DNA from: Pseudomonas laurylsulfativorans
GTDB lineage: Bacteria; Pseudomonadota; Gammaproteobacteria; Pseudomonadales; Pseudomonadaceae
Direction of reading: 5' to 3'
Length of the DNA: 64,000 nucleotides
NCBI RefSeq assembly: GCF_002906155.1
Contig: NZ_MUJK01000002.1
Location: forward strand, 620,001 to 684,000
Part shown: positions 47,396 through 55,796 of the stretch, piece after piece
Position numbering within the stretch: position 1 is the stretch's first letter
Layout of the letters: each line of letters opens with the position of its first letter
Position numbers and translations under genes: made by a program
Notes under the pieces: generated by a model
Seen by the model: only the letters and a program-made list of their open reading frames with translations
The model's database searches: none
What the model was told of the DNA's origin: nothing

Positions 47396-48445
47396 TTACA
47401 GCGTCGGGTAGTCGATGTAGCCAACCGGGCCCTTGGCGTAGAACAGTTCCGGACGCGCTTCGTTCAGCGGCGCGTCAGCCTGCAGACGTGCCGGCAGGTC
47501 AGGGTTGGCAATGAAAGGTACGCCGAAGGCGACTGCATCGGCCTTGCCGCTGGCGAGCAACGCGTTGGCGCTGTCCTTGGTGAAGCGCTCATTGGCGATG
47601 TAAGGGCCACCGAAGGCTTCCTTGAGTTGTGGGCCGAGGCTGTCGGCACCTTCTTTCTCCCGTGAGCAAATGAAGGCAATGCCACGCTTGCCCAGTTCGC
47701 GAGCGACGTAGGTGAAGGTCTCGGCCAGGTTGTCGTCGCCCATGTCATGCAGGTCGGCGCGTGGCGACAGGTGCACGCCCACACGGCCGGCCCCCCAGAT
47801 TTCGATCGCCGCGTCAGTCACTTCCAGCAGCAGGCGGGCACGGTTTTCCAGGGAGCCGCCGTAGTTGTCGGTGCGCTGGTTGGTGCTGCTTTGCAGGAAC
47901 TGGTCGAGCAGGTAACCGTTGGCGGCATGAATTTCCACACCGTCGAAGCCGGCGGCCTTGGCGTTCTCGGCACCGACGCGGTAAGCATCGACGATGTCGG
48001 CGATTTCAGCGGTTTCCAGGGCGCGCGGCACAGGGAAGTCGGCCAACGGACGCACCAGGCTGACGTGGCCCTTTGGCTGGATGGCGCTCGGCGCGACCGG
48101 GGCTTCATCGTTCAGGTACAAACCATGGGAAATACGACCCACGTGCCACAGTTGCAGGAAGATCTTGCCGCCAGCGCCATGGATAGCCTTGGTCACGTTT
48201 GACCAGCCACGCACCTGATCGTTGGACCAGATGCCGGGGGTGTCCGGGTAGCCGACGCCCATCGGGGTGACCGAGGTCGCTTCGCTGAGGATCAGGCCGG
48301 CCGAAGCACGCTGCACGTAGTATTCAGCCATCAGCGCGTTGGGCACGCGGCCTTCGTCGGCGCGGCAGCGGGTCAGTGGCGCCATGATGATGCGGTTGGC
48401 CAACTCGAGGTCGCCCAGTTTGATCGGATCGAAAATAGTGGTCAT
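47396..48445 (-). CDS. Alkene reductase of the old yellow enzyme family (NemA/XenB-like)
   Basis: 349 aa, the OYE TIM-barrel length. FMN and substrate residues are visible: NRIIMAPLTRCRADEGRVPN, HGAGGKIFLQLWHVGRISH, the H-x-x-N pair in EIHAANGYLLDQFLQSSTNQ and RTDNYGGSLENRARLLLEV. It reduces activated C=C bonds and nitro compounds with NADPH. It is the last gene of the set with the MFS and ArsR genes, 21 bp after the MFS gene, suggesting detoxification of electrophiles. Confidence 0.92.
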   Translation of the reverse strand: MTTIFDPIKLGDLELANRIIMAPLTRCRADEGRVPNALMAEYYVQRASAGLILSEATSVTPMGVGYPDTPGIWSNDQVRGWSNVTKAIHGAGGKIFLQLWHVGRISHGLYLNDEAPVAPSAIQPKGHVSLVRPLADFPVPRALETAEIADIVDAYRVGAENAKAAGFDGVEIHAANGYLLDQFLQSSTNQRTDNYGGSLENRARLLLEVTDAAIEIWGAGRVGVHLSPRADLHDMGDDNLAETFTYVARELGKRGIAFICSREKEGADSLGPQLKEAFGGPYIANERFTKDSANALLASGKADAVAFGVPFIANPDLPARLQADAPLNEARPELFYAKGPVGYIDYPTL

Positions 48446-48466
48446 TCAGCATCTCTCTTTTGAAGA

Positions 48467-49630
48467 TCAATTAGCAGGTGCCAGCTCGGGATTGCCGCTC
48501 TGACGGAAAGTAATCAGGGTCACCAGCAGGGCGAGTACCGCCAGTACGGCTGCCGCGAGCGGCACGCTGGTCAGGCCGAAGCCGTGGGCGATCACGCTGC
48601 CGCCGACCCAGGCACCGAGTGCGTTGCCGACGTTGAAAGCGCCGATGTTCAAGGTCGACACCAGGTTCGGTGCGGCCTTGCCGAAGGTCACTACGTTCAC
48701 TTGCAGCGCCGGTACGGCGGCAAAACACGCGGTGGCCCAGAGGAACAGGGTGATTTCGGTCGGAATCAGCGCGACGCTGGTCCAGGTCAGCACGGTGGAC
48801 ACCACCGCCATGGTGATGAATACGCCGATCAGCGTCGCGGCCATGCCTTTGTCGGCCAGCTTGCCGCCGATGATGTTGCCGACCGTCAGGCCCAGACCGA
48901 TGAGCATCAGGGTCCAGGTCACGCCGCGGGGCGAAACACCGGTGACTTCGCCAAGCAGCGGCGCGACGTAGGTGAACAGGGTGAACACCGAGGCGGCGAA
49001 CAGTGCGGTCATGCTCAGGGACAGCCAGATGCCGCCGCCCTTGAGTGCGGCCAGTTCGGCACGCATGTCGAGTTTTTCTTCATCACGCTTGGCCGGCAGG
49101 AAACGGATCAAACCGATCAGCGCAATCACGCCGATCACGGTCACGGCCCAGAAGGTCGAACGCCAGCCGGCTTCCTGACCAAGGGCGGTGCCCAGCGGTA
49201 CACCGAGGACGTTGGCCAGGGTCAGGCCGGTGAACATCAGGGCTACGGCCGAGGCGCGTTTGTTCGCCGGCACCAGGCCGGCGGCTACCACTGAACCGAT
49301 ACCGAAGAAGGCGCCGTGGCACAGGGCGGTGACCACACGAGCGAACATCAGCACGTTGTAGTCACCGGCCACTGCGCAGAGCAGGTTGCCGATAATGAAG
49401 ATGCCCATCAACGCCACCAGGGCTGCCTTGCGCGGCAGTTTGGCGGTGACCAGCGCCATGAACGGCGCGCCGATGGCCACGCCCAGGGCGTAACCGGTCA
49501 CCAGCCAGCCGGCACCGGGAATCGACACGCCGAGGTCAGCCGCCACGTTGGGCAGCAGGCCCATGATGACGAACTCGGTAGTGCCGATGGCGAAGGCGCT
49601 CAAGGCGAGGATGAGTAGCGAGAGGGGCAT
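48467..49630 (-). CDS. MFS efflux transporter (AraJ/YdhP-like DHA1)
   Basis: 387 aa. The N-terminus LILALSAFAIGTTEFVIMGL is the diagnostic first helix of the AraJ/YdhP/NepI drug:H+ antiporter group. The loop GAPFMALVTAKLPRKAALVA and VPLGTALGQEAGWRSTFW, antiporter motif C region, follow. It likely exports a small toxic compound. It is co-directional with the ArsR gene upstream and the OYE gene downstream; a large stem-loop lies between ArsR and this gene. Confidence 0.88.
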   Translation of the reverse strand: MPLSLLILALSAFAIGTTEFVIMGLLPNVAADLGVSIPGAGWLVTGYALGVAIGAPFMALVTAKLPRKAALVALMGIFIIGNLLCAVAGDYNVLMFARVVTALCHGAFFGIGSVVAAGLVPANKRASAVALMFTGLTLANVLGVPLGTALGQEAGWRSTFWAVTVIGVIALIGLIRFLPAKRDEEKLDMRAELAALKGGGIWLSLSMTALFAASVFTLFTYVAPLLGEVTGVSPRGVTWTLMLIGLGLTVGNIIGGKLADKGMAATLIGVFITMAVVSTVLTWTSVALIPTEITLFLWATACFAAVPALQVNVVTFGKAAPNLVSTLNIGAFNVGNALGAWVGGSVIAHGFGLTSVPLAAAVLAVLALLVTLITFRQSGNPELAPAN

Positions 49631-49660
49631 TGTTTAATTCCTTGTCGGCTGGCTGACGTG

Positions 49661-49718
49661 GGGGGCGTTCTTAATTGGCTTTCCCTGCGCTGCGTGAAAA
49701 CCAATTGAGAACGCCCCC
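49661..49718. repeat. Long stem-loop between the ArsR and MFS genes
   Basis: GGGGGCGTTCTTAATTGG (49661-49678) pairs with CCAATTGAGAACGCCCCC (49701-49718), 17 of 18 positions, with a 22-nt loop. No T-tract follows on the minus strand. It could stabilise or attenuate the transcript between arsR and the MFS gene. Confidence 0.65.
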
Positions 49719-49724
49719 ACAGGG

Positions 49725-50027
49725 TCAGAGCTCTTTACTGAAGGTTTTGAGGAACTCCTGAATGGTTTCCTCATTGCGTTTGAAGAAATGCCACTGGCCG
49801 ACTTTTCGGCTGCTGATCAGGCCGGCGCGTTGCAGGGTCGCCAGGTGTGCGGACACCGTGGACTGCGACAGGCCGCAACGTTGATCGATCTGCCCGGCGC
49901 AAACGCCGTGCTCGTTGCTGTGGGACTGGTCGGGAAATTCGACGGTCGGGTCCTTGAGCCAGTGCAGGATTTCTCGCCGTACTGGGTGCGCCAGGGCTTT
50001 TATTATTTCGTCGAGATTGATGGTCAT
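49725..50027 (-). CDS. ArsR-family transcriptional regulator
   Basis: 100 aa winged HTH. IIKALAHPVRREILHWLKDP is the ArsR N-terminal helix pair. CGLSQSTVSAHLATLQRAGL is the recognition helix region, followed by the wing ISSRKVGQWHFFKRNEETI. Cys residues at VCAGQIDQRCGLS do not form the classical CxC metal site, so a metal sensor is unlikely; it may sense the compound handled by the MFS and OYE proteins. Palindromes upstream of its start suggest autoregulation. Confidence 0.9.
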   Translation of the reverse strand: MTINLDEIIKALAHPVRREILHWLKDPTVEFPDQSHSNEHGVCAGQIDQRCGLSQSTVSAHLATLQRAGLISSRKVGQWHFFKRNEETIQEFLKTFSKEL

Positions 50028-50054
50028 GATGTGGGCTCGTGATGTGTAAAACGC

Positions 50055-50155
50055 TATATCGCGATGAGGCGAACTTTAAATCGGTATTTCGCGATATACA
50101 AATATGATTTGGCTCTGACCAACTCACATTTCGGTATATCGAGTTATAACGATAT
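50055..50155. promoter_or_regulatory. AT-rich palindromic operators before the ArsR gene
   Basis: TATATCGCGA (50055-50064) and TCGCGATATA (50089-50098) are perfect inverted repeats. ATATCG-AGTTATAA-CGATAT lies at 50136-50155. They share the ATATCG half-site and lie between the divergent ArsR and acpH genes. Confidence 0.6.
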
Positions 50156-50197
50156 GTTGAGTGTAACAAGACAAGGGGGCAGTGCTAAGCTGCGCCC

Positions 50198-50776
50198 ATG
50201 AACTATCTCGCACATCTTCACCTCGGTGGCCAGCGTCCCGGCCAATTGCTCGGCAGTCTGTATGGCGATTTCGTCAAGGGGCGGCTGCAAGGGCAGTTCG
50301 CTCCGGAAATCGAAGGGGCCATCCAGTTGCATCGCAGCATCGACGTGTTCACCGATCGCCATCCGCTGGTGGACGTCGCGTTGTCACGCTTCTCCCTGAC
50401 CCGTCGTCGCTACGCGGGGATCGTCCTCGACGTGTTTTTCGACCATTGCCTGGCCCGGGACTGGGCGCTGTATGCCGACCGGCCGCTGGAGCTGTTCACT
50501 TCAGACGTGTACCGCGTGCTGTCCAGCGAACGACAATTGCCGGAGCGGCTGGCGAAGATTGCGCCGCACATGGTGGCCAATGACTGGTTGGGTTCGTATC
50601 AGGAATTCGAAGTGTTGGAGCAGGTGTTGCGCGGGATCTCGCGACGCCTGACCCGGCCGGAGGAGCTGGCGGCGGCGATGCAAGAGTTGCGGCGGTTGTA
50701 TGAACCGTTGAGCGATGACTTCAGGTTGTTCTATCCACAGCTGCAGGATTTTGCCCGGAACTACCCAACGACATAA
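50198..50776 (+). CDS. acpH: ACP phosphodiesterase
   Basis: 192 aa, the AcpH/DUF479 family length. MNYLAHLHLGGQRPGQLLGS and LYGDFVKGRL at the start, then LHRSIDVFTDRHPLVDVALS and YAGIVLDVFFDHCLARDW, contain the His and Asp residues of the metal-dependent HD-like site. It hydrolyses 4'-phosphopantetheine from holo-ACP. It is a single gene followed by a REP pair. Confidence 0.93.
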   Translation: MNYLAHLHLGGQRPGQLLGSLYGDFVKGRLQGQFAPEIEGAIQLHRSIDVFTDRHPLVDVALSRFSLTRRRYAGIVLDVFFDHCLARDWALYADRPLELFTSDVYRVLSSERQLPERLAKIAPHMVANDWLGSYQEFEVLEQVLRGISRRLTRPEELAAAMQELRRLYEPLSDDFRLFYPQLQDFARNYPTT

Positions 50777-50781
50777 CCCCC

Positions 50782-50869
50782 CTGTAGGAGCCTGCTCGCG
50801 AAGGCGATCGATCATTCAACATCTTCGTTGAATGTTAATCCGCATTCGCGAGCAGGCTCGCTCCCACAG
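50782..50869. repeat. REP inverted pair
   Basis: CTGTAGGAGCCTGCTCGCGA (a shortened left arm) and TCGCGAGCAGGCTCGCTCCC on the right, between the convergent acpH and acyltransferase genes. Confidence 0.85.
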
Positions 50870-50895
50870 GGTATTTCGGTGAATCAAGGATTGTG

Positions 50896-51687
50896 TCAGG
50901 CCGCAATAGCCGGGCGCATCGGTGCTCGTTGCGGTTCGACAATTTCACCAAACAACACCTTCTGCACTGCCTGCTGCGCCTCGAACGCCAGGGCCGCGCG
51001 TTCCCGGCCCTGGCACTCGATGGGCTTGAGCAGATGAATCTCCACGCCGCCACGGTCATTGGCGAACAGACGCATCAAGTGCGAGAGCAGATCATCATCG
51101 CCAATGAACGGCGCCAGTGCGCAAGGCTCGCCGTTACGCACATAACGAATCGCTACCGGCTGCATCGCCACTTCGGAATCGATGGCAGCGGACAGCAGGC
51201 GACCATGGAAGGTACGCAGCGAACGGCCATCCGTGGTGGTGCCTTCCGGGAACATCAGCAGTGGGTGTGCTTGTTCCAGGTGGCGGGTCATCTGCTTGCG
51301 GATCAACTGGCTGTCACCCGAGCCACGGCGGATAAACAGGCTGCCGGCCTTGGCCGCCAACCAGCCGGCCACCGGCCAGGTGCGCACTTCGGCCTTGGAC
51401 AGGAACGATAGCGGTGTGAGCATGCCCAGCAGCGGGATATCGGTCCAGGACACGTGGTTGCTGACCCAGAGCATCGGTGCCTTCGGCAGCTCGCCGTGGA
51501 CGGTCACGTCAAAGGGCAGGGCATTGCTCAGGCGCGCCATGAAAAACCGCGACCAGCGCTGCCGGCGCGTCATCGAATGGGCCAGGCCCAAGCGCTCGAA
51601 CACCCCGAACACACTGGCCATGCCCAGGCCCAGCGTCACCACCATCAGCACTCGCGCGATTCGCGCGTACACCCGCAACCGGCTCAT
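50896..51687 (-). CDS. olsA: Lyso-ornithine lipid O-acyltransferase OlsA
   Basis: 263 aa PlsC-like acyltransferase. The H-x4-D motif lies in LWVSNHVSWTDIPLLG (about residues 76-91) and the FPEGTTTDGRSLRTFHGRLL block is block III. One N-terminal membrane helix (ARVLMVVTLGLGMASVFGVF). Alone it would be called 1-acyl-glycerol-3-phosphate acyltransferase, but the stop/start contact with the olsB gene makes OlsA likely. It adds the second fatty acid to lyso-ornithine lipid. Confidence 0.88.
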   Translation of the reverse strand: MSRLRVYARIARVLMVVTLGLGMASVFGVFERLGLAHSMTRRQRWSRFFMARLSNALPFDVTVHGELPKAPMLWVSNHVSWTDIPLLGMLTPLSFLSKAEVRTWPVAGWLAAKAGSLFIRRGSGDSQLIRKQMTRHLEQAHPLLMFPEGTTTDGRSLRTFHGRLLSAAIDSEVAMQPVAIRYVRNGEPCALAPFIGDDDLLSHLMRLFANDRGGVEIHLLKPIECQGRERAALAFEAQQAVQKVLFGEIVEPQRAPMRPAIAA

Positions 51688-52442
51688 TACACAGCCGCCT
51701 TGAAGTGTTTTGCATAGCGCGGGCAGAGTTCATCGCGCTTGAGCAGGATGAACACGTCGGCGACCTGGAAGTCTTCGTCCCAGCATGGCTCGCCGCAGAT
51801 CTTCGCGCCCAGGCGCATGTAGGCCTTGAGCAGCGGTGGCATTTCGGCGATCACGTTCGATGGGATGTCCAGGCTCGGCAGCGGTTTTTTCGGCTCGGCG
51901 CGCAGGTGTTCGGTGCACAGGTAACGTTCGCGCAGACGCTGCATGATCGCGTGGGCCTGCACGCCGCCATCCTGCATCGGAATGCTCGCGCAACCCATCA
52001 GGTAGCTGTAGCCGCCCTGGTTCAGGACTTCGGCCAGTTCGCCCCAGAGTACGGCGATGGTGCCGCCATTGCGGTAGGCCGGGTCGACGCAGGTACGGCC
52101 GATTTCCAGGATCGGGCCTTGCAGGTGCACCAGGCCGTGGAGACTGAATTCTTCTTCACTGTAAAACCTGCCCAGGCTGCTGGCAGCCGTGTGGTCGAGC
52201 AAACGGGTGGTCGCCACCAAGCGCCCGGTATTCAAGTCGCGCACGCCGATGTGGGCGCAGTGAACGTCGTAGTCATCCATGTCCAGACCCAGCTCGGCAC
52301 CCTTGAGCTTGGCGTTGAATTCGCCGCTGAACACGTTGAAGCGCAAGGCCTGGGCCTCCTGCAACGCCTCGGCGCCCACCAGGCGTTCGGCTTGCAGGCG
52401 GCGTTCGTTGCCGGTGTCGCTGATGCGGGCGATCTGAGTCAT
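51687..52442 (-). CDS. olsB: L-ornithine N-acyltransferase OlsB
   Basis: 251 aa GNAT-like acyl-ACP-dependent acyltransferase. [20 protein letters not shown] and [20 protein letters not shown], then [14 protein letters not shown], agree with the OlsB/hemolysin-like family. It attaches a 3-hydroxy fatty acid to ornithine, the first step to ornithine lipids, which pseudomonads raise under phosphate limitation. It is first in the olsBA operon and overlaps olsA by one base. Start ATG 52442. Confidence 0.9.
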   Translation of the reverse strand: MTQIARISDTGNERRLQAERLVGAEALQEAQALRFNVFSGEFNAKLKGAELGLDMDDYDVHCAHIGVRDLNTGRLVATTRLLDHTAASSLGRFYSEEEFSLHGLVHLQGPILEIGRTCVDPAYRNGGTIAVLWGELAEVLNQGGYSYLMGCASIPMQDGGVQAHAIMQRLRERYLCTEHLRAEPKKPLPSLDIPSNVIAEMPPLLKAYMRLGAKICGEPCWDEDFQVADVFILLKRDELCPRYAKHFKAAV

Positions 52443-52587
52443 GGCGAATCTCCGTGCGGGCTGCTCACCCGTCTTTGGGCTACAGCGAATCGACTTTCTT
52501 TGTCTGGCAAAGTCAGGCTATGTAGCCCCGGTGTCATCGCCATTAAGCTTTGGTGATGCTTATATGACAGCCCACAAGGAGCCTCTT

Positions 52588-53466
52588 ATGCCCTGGCAAA
52601 CCCTGTTGAATCGCCGTGATCGCTTGCCCGCCAACCCGGATCTGGCCGAAGGTTTCGCGACCTTGTTGCAGCAGTTGGGGCCGGTCACACCGTTTGAATT
52701 GGCTGTGCTTGGCGGGCGGTTGATGGCGACGCCGGGGCTGGCGTTTCTGGTGGGGTATCAGGCGGCCTTGCGCATGCTCTGGCCGAGCGCGCCACTGAGC
52801 CTGGGCGCGCTGTGCGCCACCGAACAGCGCAGCCTGCGCCCGGCCGACATGCAAACCCGCCTGAGCGGTTTGCGCCTGAGCGGACGCAAGGATTTCGTCA
52901 CCGCCGGCGATGCCGCCGACTGGCTGCTGGTGGCGGCGCGCAGCGAAGAGCCCGGTGCCGATCCGCGCTTGAGCCTGGCGGTGATCTATCGCGATGAGCC
53001 GGGTGTGCGCGTTGAAAAACTGGCGCCGATCCCGTTGATGCCGGACATCAGCCATGGCCGGTTGTTTCTGGAAAATGCCTTGTGCGAATTGCTCGCGGGG
53101 GATGGCTGGGATGCGTACGTCAAACCGTTCCGCACGCTTGAGGACATCTATGTACTGAGCGCCATGACGGCGTGGTTGTACGGTATCGGTCATGACTGTG
53201 CCTGGCCGCAATCCTTGCAATTGCGTTTGCTGGGGTTGCTGGCCGGGTGCGCGGAAGCCAGCCGCCAGCCACCGACCAGTCTGGCCGGGCATGTGGTGCT
53301 AGGCGGGTTGTTTGCGCAGTTTGACGGGCTCAAGACTGAGGTGAACGCAGCGTTGGTCGCAGGGCCTGCGGAGTGGGCGGCGATGTGGCAGCGGGATCAG
53401 GCGGTGATGGATCTGGCGGCGGCCGCGCGGGGGAAGCGGTTGGCCAAGGCGTTGGCGGCGTATTGA
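52588..53466 (+). CDS. Acyl-CoA dehydrogenase-like protein
   Basis: 292 aa from ATG 52588, which has AAGGAG 8 nt upstream; the frame is open upstream to 52441. The sequence RRDRLPANPDLAEGFATLLQ, then LRLSGRKDFVTAGDAADWLL and VAARSEEPGADPRLSLAVIY, follows the middle beta-domain of acyl-CoA dehydrogenases. The C-terminal helical FAD domain appears short and there is no clear catalytic Glu, so it may be a degenerate member. It is an isolated gene, divergent from olsBA. Confidence 0.6.
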   Translation: MPWQTLLNRRDRLPANPDLAEGFATLLQQLGPVTPFELAVLGGRLMATPGLAFLVGYQAALRMLWPSAPLSLGALCATEQRSLRPADMQTRLSGLRLSGRKDFVTAGDAADWLLVAARSEEPGADPRLSLAVIYRDEPGVRVEKLAPIPLMPDISHGRLFLENALCELLAGDGWDAYVKPFRTLEDIYVLSAMTAWLYGIGHDCAWPQSLQLRLLGLLAGCAEASRQPPTSLAGHVVLGGLFAQFDGLKTEVNAALVAGPAEWAAMWQRDQAVMDLAAAARGKRLAKALAAY

Positions 53467-53472
53467 CGGGTC

Positions 53473-53540
53473 TCATCGCTGGCAAGCCAGCTCCTACAGA
53501 TGATCATCGCCTTTTGTAGGAGCTGGCTTGCCAGCGATGG
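53473..53540. repeat. REP inverted pair, tight spacing
   Basis: TCATCGCTGGCAAGCCAGCT and AGCTGGCTTGCCAGCGATGG with about 15 bp between arms, between the dehydrogenase-like and serine hydrolase genes. Confidence 0.88.
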
Positions 53541-53620
53541 CGCCCTCACCGGCAGCACAAATTCCAGAACTGTCATCAACCTCGACTAGGCTCAGCAGGT
53601 TCAACCTCCGAGCTCCCGCC

Positions 53621-54715
53621 ATGCCCAAAGGCTTGTCCCTGATTTTCCTGCTGCTGCTCAGCTTCATGGTCCGGGCCGAATCCTGGCCCACCGAGCAATG
53701 GCCGACCGCCCCGACACCCGCCGGCCCGGTACTTCAAGCCCTGGAGGCCTACGCCTTCCCATCCCGCGATAACGCCACTCGCCAGGGTATTCGCACCGAT
53801 GCCTTGCTGGTGATCCGCGACGGCCAGTTGATCTACGAACGCTACGCCGGCCCGACGACGGCCGAGACCCCGCACCTGACCTGGTCGATCAGCAAAAGCC
53901 TGATGGCGACGGTCCTCGGTGTGGCCTATGGCGAAGGGTTGTTCAAACTCACTGACCCCGTGGCGAAGTACTATCCACCCCTGCAAAAATACCCCGACAT
54001 GACCATGGCCGACCTGCTGCACTGGGCCTCGGGCCTGGATTGGCAAGAAGACTACGAATACGCACCGCTGAAATCTTCGGTGGTGGCCATGCTCTATACC
54101 CGCGGTCGCCACGACATGGCCGCATTCACTGCGGCACATGAGGCGCACGCCGCGTCGGGCCAGGCGTTTCGCTACTCCAGCGGTGACAGCAACCTGTTGT
54201 CCGCCGCATTGAAAGCCATGGTCGGCCCCGGCCGTTATCCCGACTATCCGTGGGCAGCGCTGTTCGAGCCGCTGGGCATTCGTCATGCCGTGTGGGAAAC
54301 CGATGCCACCGGCATTTTCGTTGCGTCGTCCTATGCCTACCTCACGGCACGGGATCTGGCCCGGATCGGTCTATTGATGGCCCGCGAGGGTCGCTGGGGC
54401 GACAGGCAGCTACTGCCCAAGGATTGGGTGGCGTTCAACCGCGAGCCGTTCGCTCACTATCACGCGCACGAAGACGATGCCGTCCCCGGTGGCCATTGGT
54501 GGCTCAATCGGGCCGTTGAGGGCGCGGCACGGCCTTGGCCCGATGCCCCCGCCGACACCTTCGCCGCTCTGGGTCATTGGGGGCAGGCGATGTATGTGAT
54601 TCCCAGTGAACGGTTGGTGATCGTGCGCTACGGCGATGACCGCGACGGCAGCTACCGGCATAACGAATTGCTCAAGCTCGCGCTCAAGGCCTTTGCCGGG
54701 AGGGTGCAGCCATGA
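53621..54715 (+). CDS. Secreted serine hydrolase, class C beta-lactamase fold
   Basis: 364 aa from ATG 53621. Signal peptide LIFLLLLSFMVRA-E. The SxxK motif is in LTWSISKSLMATVLG (Ser about residue 93), followed by a Tyr motif YSSGDSN (about 185) and a GHWGQAMYVIP region near the end. It resembles the 6-aminohexanoate-dimer hydrolase/esterase VIII branch of the beta-lactamase superfamily rather than a true AmpC. The substrate is unknown. Its stop overlaps the start of the next gene by 4 bp (ATGA). Confidence 0.85.
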   Translation: MPKGLSLIFLLLLSFMVRAESWPTEQWPTAPTPAGPVLQALEAYAFPSRDNATRQGIRTDALLVIRDGQLIYERYAGPTTAETPHLTWSISKSLMATVLGVAYGEGLFKLTDPVAKYYPPLQKYPDMTMADLLHWASGLDWQEDYEYAPLKSSVVAMLYTRGRHDMAAFTAAHEAHAASGQAFRYSSGDSNLLSAALKAMVGPGRYPDYPWAALFEPLGIRHAVWETDATGIFVASSYAYLTARDLARIGLLMAREGRWGDRQLLPKDWVAFNREPFAHYHAHEDDAVPGGHWWLNRAVEGAARPWPDAPADTFAALGHWGQAMYVIPSERLVIVRYGDDRDGSYRHNELLKLALKAFAGRVQP

Positions 54716-55035
54716 CCGGTTTCCTTCGCCGCCGACCGGTCAGTTCCCTGTTGCTGATCCTGCTGATCGCCTTGCTCGGCTGGATCTGGCACGAGCGGGT
54801 GGCGCTGTGGGCGTTTCCCGACATCATCAGCGCCTACACCGCCAAGGAATATTGTTCATGCCGCTACGTGATGAACAACGACGCCGAGTACTGCCACGGC
54901 TATGTGAAACAGTGGCTGCCCGCCAGCGGCTTTACCGATGATCCGGCCGGCAAGCGAGTCACGGTCAGCGGCATGGGCCGTAGCAACAGCGCGGTGTGGA
55001 TCGGCGAGCGCCAGGGGTGTCGCTTGCAGCCTTGA
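54712..55035 (+). CDS. Small membrane-anchored protein of unknown function
   Basis: 107 aa. One N-terminal helix (SSLLLILLIALLGWIW) and a periplasmic part with four cysteines (YCSCRYVMNNDAEYCHGY and a Cys in RQGCRLQP) that could form disulfides. It overlaps the serine hydrolase by 4 bp, so the two are co-translated and probably act together in the periplasm. No family recognised. Confidence 0.7.
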   Translation: MTGFLRRRPVSSLLLILLIALLGWIWHERVALWAFPDIISAYTAKEYCSCRYVMNNDAEYCHGYVKQWLPASGFTDDPAGKRVTVSGMGRSNSAVWIGERQGCRLQP

Positions 55036-55064
55036 GCGGGGAATGTGCTTTGGGTGGTGGTGAG

Positions 55065-55101
55065 TTTTTGTGGCGAGGGGGCTTGCCCCCTCGCCACAAA
55101 A
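55065..55101. repeat. Palindromic repeat, GGCGAGGGGGC type
   Basis: TTTTGTGGCGAGGGGG CTTG CCCCCTCGCCACAAAA: a perfect hairpin of a different REP family than the TGTGGGAGC elements. It may also act as a terminator. Confidence 0.85.
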
Positions 55102-55204
55102 GCTCCCTCGCCCTATGGAATGTGTTCAAGGAGCAACAGAAAGTTTGCAACCTGCGACAGGCCAGTTAAGGTTCAGCACAGGTTTATCTGCCCCACGAGT
55201 CTCT

Positions 55205-55795
55205 ATGTTCAAGCGCTCCACCCTTCAAACCCTCGCTTTCCTGCTGTTGGCCGGTGCCGCATTGTCGGCTCGTGCCGACTGGTACCTGGATGGCGAGTCA
55301 TCGCGTCTGTCATTCGTCAGCACCAAAAACGCCAATGTTTCCGAAGTGCAGCGCTTTCTGGTGTTGCACGGCAAGGTCGATCCCGAGGGGTTGGCGCAGG
55401 TGGAAGTCGAGCTGGAGTCGATCAACAGCGGCATTCCGTTGCGCGATGAGCGCATGCGTAAGGAACTGTTCCAGGTCGACCAGTTTTCCGACGCCTTGAT
55501 CACTACGAAAATCGATCTGCGCCCGATCAACGACCTCGCTCCCGGCGCGCAACAGGAATTGCGCCTGCCGCTGACCGTCGACCTGCACGGCAAGCAACAC
55601 ACCTACAACGCCGAACTGCTGGCGACCCGTCTCGATGACCGTCGCTTCCAGGTGGTGACCTTAGAACCACTCGTGATCAACGCCGAGGATTTCGATTTGG
55701 CTACCGGCCTGGAAGCGTTGCGCAAAATGGCCGGTCTGTCGGCGATCAGTCTGTCGGTACCGGTGAGTGCGGTACTGATTTTCACGGCGCGCTGA
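55205..55795 (+). CDS. YceI-family periplasmic protein
   Basis: 196 aa from ATG 55205. Signal peptide LAFLLLAGAALSARA-D. The mature part starts WYLDGESSRLSFVSTKNANV, the YceI lipocalin-like N-terminus, and ends in strand SLSVPVSAVLIFTAR. It probably binds an isoprenoid or other hydrophobic ligand in the periplasm. The next gene begins 2 bp after its stop. Confidence 0.9.
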   Translation: MFKRSTLQTLAFLLLAGAALSARADWYLDGESSRLSFVSTKNANVSEVQRFLVLHGKVDPEGLAQVEVELESINSGIPLRDERMRKELFQVDQFSDALITTKIDLRPINDLAPGAQQELRLPLTVDLHGKQHTYNAELLATRLDDRRFQVVTLEPLVINAEDFDLATGLEALRKMAGLSAISLSVPVSAVLIFTAR

Positions 55796-55796
55796 C

